Shown here piece after piece: positions 8,287 to 13,939 of a stretch of 13,939 nt of DNA. This stretch comes from Bacteroidota bacterium (lineage in GTDB: Bacteria > Bacteroidota > Bacteroidia > NORP154): positions 1 to 13,939 of the forward strand of contig NVRZ01000001.1 in the NCBI GenBank assembly GCA_002401055.1, written 5' to 3'. The translations under genes and the position numbers were made by a program. Numbering within the stretch: position 1 is the stretch's first letter; the number at the start of each line of letters is the position of its first letter. The notes under the pieces were generated by a model that saw only the letters and a program-made list of their open reading frames with translations, was not told the origin of the DNA and did no database searches.

Positions 8287-10365
8287 GTGTCAAAAAAAAC
8301 AAAAATAAAACAAGAGTCCTTTTTATCTCAGCATAAGTACAAGTTCATTGCCTTGGCAGTGCTGATGGTAGCTACTTATATTGCTTTTCTGCCGGTACTC
8401 GATAATGAGTTTACCAATTGGGATGACCCAAAGTATATTATCGACAATCATATTATCAAAGATTTGTCATGGGAGCGAACCAAGGCCATATTCATGGACG
8501 AAGAGCGGAAATCGGGCCTATATGCACCACTGACATATTTATCGTGGGCCGTAGAGTTTTCTTATGTGAACCTGGAGCCATATATGTACCACCGAGACAA
8601 TCTCATACTGCATTTGTTGAATACAGGGCTGGTATTTTTGCTTATTATGATGTTGGTAGGTCGCATAGAGGCTGCAATGATCACTGCTGCTCTTTTTGGC
8701 TTACACCCTATGCACGTTGAATCTGTAGCCTGGATAACGGAGAGAAAAGATGTGCTTTTCACTTTCTTTTTCCTTTTGTCTATGATCAGTTATACTGCCT
8801 ACGCATTTCATGAAAAAAACAAAAGGCGAAACTATCTCTTGGCCTTGTTGATGATGTTATTGTCTTTGCTTTCGAAGCCAGCTGCAGTGGTACTGCCCAT
8901 AATGCTCCTCCTGATAGATTATCTTCAGTTTCGTCTACTTGGTAATGGTGGAGAAGAAGGCAAAGGCCTGATACCGAGATTGCTAAAGGACAAAAGCATC
9001 TTTATGGAGAAACTGCCCTTCTTTGGCCTTTCAATGATTTGGGGCTACATAACGATCAATACAACCAGAAGCATAGCTGGTGGAGATACATTTTCATTCT
9101 TGGAGAGAACACTGTTTGCCTTCTACGGATTGACCAATTATTTGTATAAGTTAATTGTGCCCCTTGATCTATCGTGCTTCTATCCATATCCAAGGCTTAT
9201 TGATGGCCACTTACCCATAATATACTATGTTGCACCAGTAATAATTATTGCGATTTCATTTCTGATATACAGGTCTGTAAAATTCACAAGGGATATCGTA
9301 TTTGGATCTTTGTTTTTCTTTTTTGGCATTGCTTTGGTGCTTCAATTTTTTCCTGTTGGCCCGAATATCGTTACGGATAGGTACACTTATGTTCCCTACA
9401 TAGGCTTGTTTTTCATCATTGGCAAAGCCTATATATACGTTGCCGATTCCGCTAATCAGAGAATAGCATCATTTAAAAACATATTTCTTATTGCGCTGGT
9501 AGGAGTTATTGGAGTCTTTGGTTATCTGAGCCACGAGCGCACGAAGGTTTGGAAGAACAGCGAAACGCTTTGGACCGATGTGATAGCCAGTTTTCCAAAC
9601 ACTTCAGAAGGATATCTAAACCGGGGACAGTACTATACAGACACAGACCAATTTGACAAAGCGCTTCTCGATTATGAGGTTACTCTACAGTTGAACCCGC
9701 GATCGACATTGGCATATATAAACCGGGGAAATGTTTATGGGCGAAGGGGGATCTATGATCAGGCATTGTTTAACTACGGCAAAGCCATTGAGCTTAGCCC
9801 AACAGCGTCAAAAATATATTTGAATCGGGGAAACGTGTATGGAATGAAGGGTTTCATTGATTCGTCCATCGTGGATTATACGAAGGCCATTTCGCTTGAA
9901 AGGAATTATTTAGATGCCTATATTAATCGGGCAATATCATATTCAAAGCTCAGGAAATTTGACCAAGCCTTTGCTGACTTTAACTATGCCTTGCAAATTA
10001 ATCCGCGGTCATTTAAAACCTATACAATGCGTGCATATGCGTACCTGGACAGGGGAATGTATGCTGAATGTATTGCAGATTACAATGTATTAATTCAACA
10101 TGATCCCAACGATGCAAACTCATACTTCTATCGGGCAATGGCCAAGCAGCGAAACAGTGATTTTGCTGCTGCGGTGGCCGATTACGGCTTTTCCTTAAAG
10201 CTGAATCCTACCAACGCATCGGCATATATGAACCGCGGAATGTGTTATGAGTCGCTGGAGCAATACAAGCAGGCTTTACAAGACGTTTTGGCAGCACAGC
10301 AGGGAGGGCAACAAGTAGGCGCAGATTACCTTCAAAAATTACAGGCACTGGTGGGGGGATCCTGA
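8287..10365 (+). CDS. TMTC-like GT-C membrane protein with C-terminal TPR repeats
   Basis: 692 residues from a GTG start preceded by AGGA (8276-8279) at 7-base spacing, the clearest ribosome site in this block. Residues 1-430 hold about ten to twelve membrane segments. Features shared with TMTC-type (O-mannosyltransferase-like) GT-C proteins are NWDDPKYI (44-51) with the acidic pair D46-D47 in the first outer loop, the LHPMHVESVAWITERKDVL segment (139-157), and DRYTYVPYIG (364-373). Residues 441-678 form seven consecutive 34-residue TPR units, several starting Y-I/L-N-R-G, presumably on the outer face of the inner membrane. Animal TMTCs O-mannosylate cadherins; bacterial members are mostly uncharacterised, so lipid-linked sugar transfer to protein or glycan is inference. 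It is co-directional with the flippase-like and sulfotransferase genes. Confidence 0.85.
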   Translation: MSKKTKIKQESFLSQHKYKFIALAVLMVATYIAFLPVLDNEFTNWDDPKYIIDNHIIKDLSWERTKAIFMDEERKSGLYAPLTYLSWAVEFSYVNLEPYMYHRDNLILHLLNTGLVFLLIMMLVGRIEAAMITAALFGLHPMHVESVAWITERKDVLFTFFFLLSMISYTAYAFHEKNKRRNYLLALLMMLLSLLSKPAAVVLPIMLLLIDYLQFRLLGNGGEEGKGLIPRLLKDKSIFMEKLPFFGLSMIWGYITINTTRSIAGGDTFSFLERTLFAFYGLTNYLYKLIVPLDLSCFYPYPRLIDGHLPIIYYVAPVIIIAISFLIYRSVKFTRDIVFGSLFFFFGIALVLQFFPVGPNIVTDRYTYVPYIGLFFIIGKAYIYVADSANQRIASFKNIFLIALVGVIGVFGYLSHERTKVWKNSETLWTDVIASFPNTSEGYLNRGQYYTDTDQFDKALLDYEVTLQLNPRSTLAYINRGNVYGRRGIYDQALFNYGKAIELSPTASKIYLNRGNVYGMKGFIDSSIVDYTKAISLERNYLDAYINRAISYSKLRKFDQAFADFNYALQINPRSFKTYTMRAYAYLDRGMYAECIADYNVLIQHDPNDANSYFYRAMAKQRNSDFAAAVADYGFSLKLNPTNASAYMNRGMCYESLEQYKQALQDVLAAQQGGQQVGADYLQKLQALVGGS

Positions 10366-12696
<2,331 letters not shown>

Positions 12697-12701
12697 CGGA
12701 G

Positions 12702-12860
12702 TTACTTGGAACAGACGATTCTTATCCATTCAGCTTTCTGTGGGTCAGTGAGGTAGCTTGTCTTTAATTTAGGAAGAATTAACCATGTCATTGTCAAGCC
12801 GCCAACGAAAAATCCTATCACCGCAATTAAGGAGGGTAGGCTAAACATGCTTAATCCCAT
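12702..12860 (-). CDS. Possible small membrane protein, 52 residues
   Basis: A short minus-strand frame between katG and the AlkD-like gene. From the ATG at 12860 it reads MGLSMFSLPSLIAV, then a glycine-containing hydrophobic segment GFFVGGLTMTWLIL, then a polar tail with LPKLKTSYLTDPQK and WIRIVCSK. That is one clear membrane helix (about residues 8-29) followed by a basic/polar cytosolic-type tail. The frame is open back to 12893 and includes IRKFHRP just before the ATG, so an earlier non-ATG start or a broken longer gene is possible. It lies 77 bases downstream of the AlkD-like gene on the same strand. I do not recognise the family. A second ATG sits at 12848. Confidence 0.4.
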   Translation of the reverse strand: MGLSMFSLPSLIAVIGFFVGGLTMTWLILPKLKTSYLTDPQKAEWIRIVCSK

Positions 12861-12937
12861 AGGGCGGTGGAATTTCCTAATGCTTGGGCTAGATTACGCT
12901 TAGATATGAATTGATTTTTGTCGGCAGAGCACTCGTT

Positions 12938-13645
12938 TTAACACCTCGCGGTTTTGCGCTTCACTCCAATTTTCCCCCTGGCGATTACTTTGTCAATATA
13001 ATCACTGGCGAGAGGTACCTTACAGGCAGAGCCCCCCATTTCTACGCTAACTACGCCTATCTTCTTTGCAACTTCTTTTGACTTTTCCGTTAACTCTTCG
13101 ATATAAGTACCTACCGAAATCACAAATCCATTCATGGTATACCTTACCTTGTTTTGCGCATTATGAATATCCTTTTCAACAGTACCAAGTAATTTAATAT
13201 AGGCTTTCATATCAAGCTTCTCATCTTCTTGCACTGATGCGTAATAAGCCAATGTTCCCCAACCGGCTGAAGCAACAGTCTCTTTATCTGATTGAATCCA
13301 TTTGAGTCCTAGGTCAAAGCCATAGTCTGTTTCAGCAGCAATCCAGGGTACTATATACTCACTTAAATATGACCAATATGCCTGTCCCACCCATAGTTCA
13401 AGATGCTCCTTAGTCATTTTCTTTTCATCCGCCATTAAGCCAGCCAAGTACATAGCATCGGTGTTTCCTGTAGCATACAGTTCTAAAGAGAGTTCGTGAT
13501 TCTTTTTTGTCTTTTTCAGAATCTTCTTTAGATCCTGAACCTTTACGCCAAAGAAGGGCTCTTTTGCCCCGTGTCTCATTAACGTGCTCTTGGTTTGTTT
13601 GTCACCGTATTGTTCGAGTTCCTTTAGAATTTCGTTTGTTGTCAT
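12938..13645 (-). CDS. AlkD-like DNA alkylation repair family protein (HEAT-repeat), atypical
   Basis: 235 residues, all-helical HEAT-repeat type, cytosolic. Hallmarks of the family are FFGVKVQDLKKILKK (31-45), AYWSYLSEYIVPWI (89-102), LKWIQSDKETVASAGWGTL (114-132), and the C-terminal block NGFVISVGTYIEELTEKS followed by GGSACKVPLASDYI and KRKTARC. Members are annotated as DNA alkylation repair enzymes. Compared from memory with Bacillus cereus AlkD (W109, D113, R148, W187), this protein keeps the tryptophan (W91) but has serine at the D113 position (S95) and serine at the R148 position (S127). It therefore may bind DNA or another partner without classical glycosylase activity. The first ATG at 13645 gives the normal N-terminus. 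It is 67 bases downstream of the partial membrane gene and may be co-transcribed with the small ORF downstream. Confidence 0.85.
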   Translation of the reverse strand: MTTNEILKELEQYGDKQTKSTLMRHGAKEPFFGVKVQDLKKILKKTKKNHELSLELYATGNTDAMYLAGLMADEKKMTKEHLELWVGQAYWSYLSEYIVPWIAAETDYGFDLGLKWIQSDKETVASAGWGTLAYYASVQEDEKLDMKAYIKLLGTVEKDIHNAQNKVRYTMNGFVISVGTYIEELTEKSKEVAKKIGVVSVEMGGSACKVPLASDYIDKVIARGKIGVKRKTARC

Positions 13646-13712
13646 AATTCTAGGTTTAGTCCTTCAAAATATTGCTTAATCGCGATTATCCACAAGCAAT
13701 TGTTGCGGCAAT

Positions 13713-13939
13713 TCACGTTCTGTTTTTGACAAGTCTTGCTTTCAGCCTGGATTCAAAGAATGAGTGCATCGGAAATATCAAAGCAGCTATCCCCGCATTG
13801 AACAAGAGCTTGAACCCTGGCGCACCACCCGACCATTTGTCAATGTATGGGTCTGCCAATACGAGAAAGAACTCAAAAAGGATAAGGAATGAAAAGAAGA
13901 TAATTCCCTCGGCCATTCTTGCGCTCACATTAACAAACC
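13713..13939 (-). CDS. C-terminal part of a membrane protein, cut by the right window edge
   Basis: A minus-strand frame ending with TGA at 13713-13715. It is open to the window edge, so the GTG at 13926-13928 need not be the true start and more protein probably lies beyond (residues F-V-N precede it). Visible are two hydrophobic segments, GIIFFSFLILFEFFLVLADP and LLFNAGIAALIFPMHSFFE. They are separated by a short hydrophilic loop (YIDKWSGGAPGFK) and followed by a basic tail (RLKARLVKNR), expected in the cytosol by the positive-inside rule. The family is not recognised. It lies 67 bases upstream of the AlkD-like gene on the same strand. Confidence 0.65.
   Translation of the reverse strand, partial: FVNVSARMAEGIIFFSFLILFEFFLVLADPYIDKWSGGAPGFKLLFNAGIAALIFPMHSFFESRLKARLVKNRT

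Noticed and set aside
12835..12900. Plus-strand AGGAGG followed by ATG at 12847 with an 18-residue frame
   Set aside because: The spacing to the ATG is long, the peptide is very short, and the opposite strand holds a better small ORF.
13695..13715. Repeated GCAATT motif between the AlkD-like gene and the right-edge gene
   Set aside because: The copies are too short and AT-rich to distinguish from chance.

Overview
The window looks like chromosomal DNA of a Bacteroidota bacterium, probably of the Cytophagales type. The clues are an outer-membrane protein carrying a ComEA-like helix-hairpin-helix region, a stand-alone proline dehydrogenase of the Bacteroidota form, weak or absent Shine-Dalgarno sequences at most starts, and a TAnnTTTG-type promoter element. 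I see no rRNA, tRNA, CRISPR array, insertion sequence or phage integration signature. The assignment to a lineage is an inference.

Layout. (1) 3-2732, plus strand: the tail of a gene cut by the left edge, then directly (stop codon abutting the next ATG) a secreted helix-hairpin-helix/outer-membrane barrel-like protein, then an unrecognised 147-residue protein. (2) 2747-5063, minus strand: aroB followed by aroA, two shikimate-pathway genes overlapping by 11 bases. (3) 5179-10365, plus strand: proline dehydrogenase, then a tight group of a sulfotransferase, a flippase-like multi-pass membrane protein (4-base ATGA overlap) and a TMTC-like GT-C membrane protein with a seven-repeat TPR tail. (4) 10492-12696, plus strand: the catalase-peroxidase katG, preceded by a PerR-box-like inverted repeat. 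(5) 12702-13939, minus strand: the C-terminal end of a membrane protein cut by the right edge, an AlkD-like HEAT-repeat protein, and a small one-helix membrane ORF.

How the genes work together. aroB and aroA supply two steps to chorismate. Proline dehydrogenase oxidises proline to pyrroline-5-carboxylate; it is stand-alone, so the P5C dehydrogenase must be elsewhere. The most interesting block is 6344-10365: sulfotransferase, flippase-like protein and TMTC-like/TPR protein are consistent with making and exporting or attaching a sulfated surface glycoconjugate or lipid, but the substrate cannot be read from the sequence. katG and the AlkD-like gene may both concern damage defence, but they are convergent and not one operon.

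Nothing in the window is a clear defence system or mobile element. The best candidates for something under-described are the sulfotransferase/flippase/TMTC group, the helix-hairpin-helix barrel protein, and the AlkD-like protein that seems to lack the AlkD catalytic residues.
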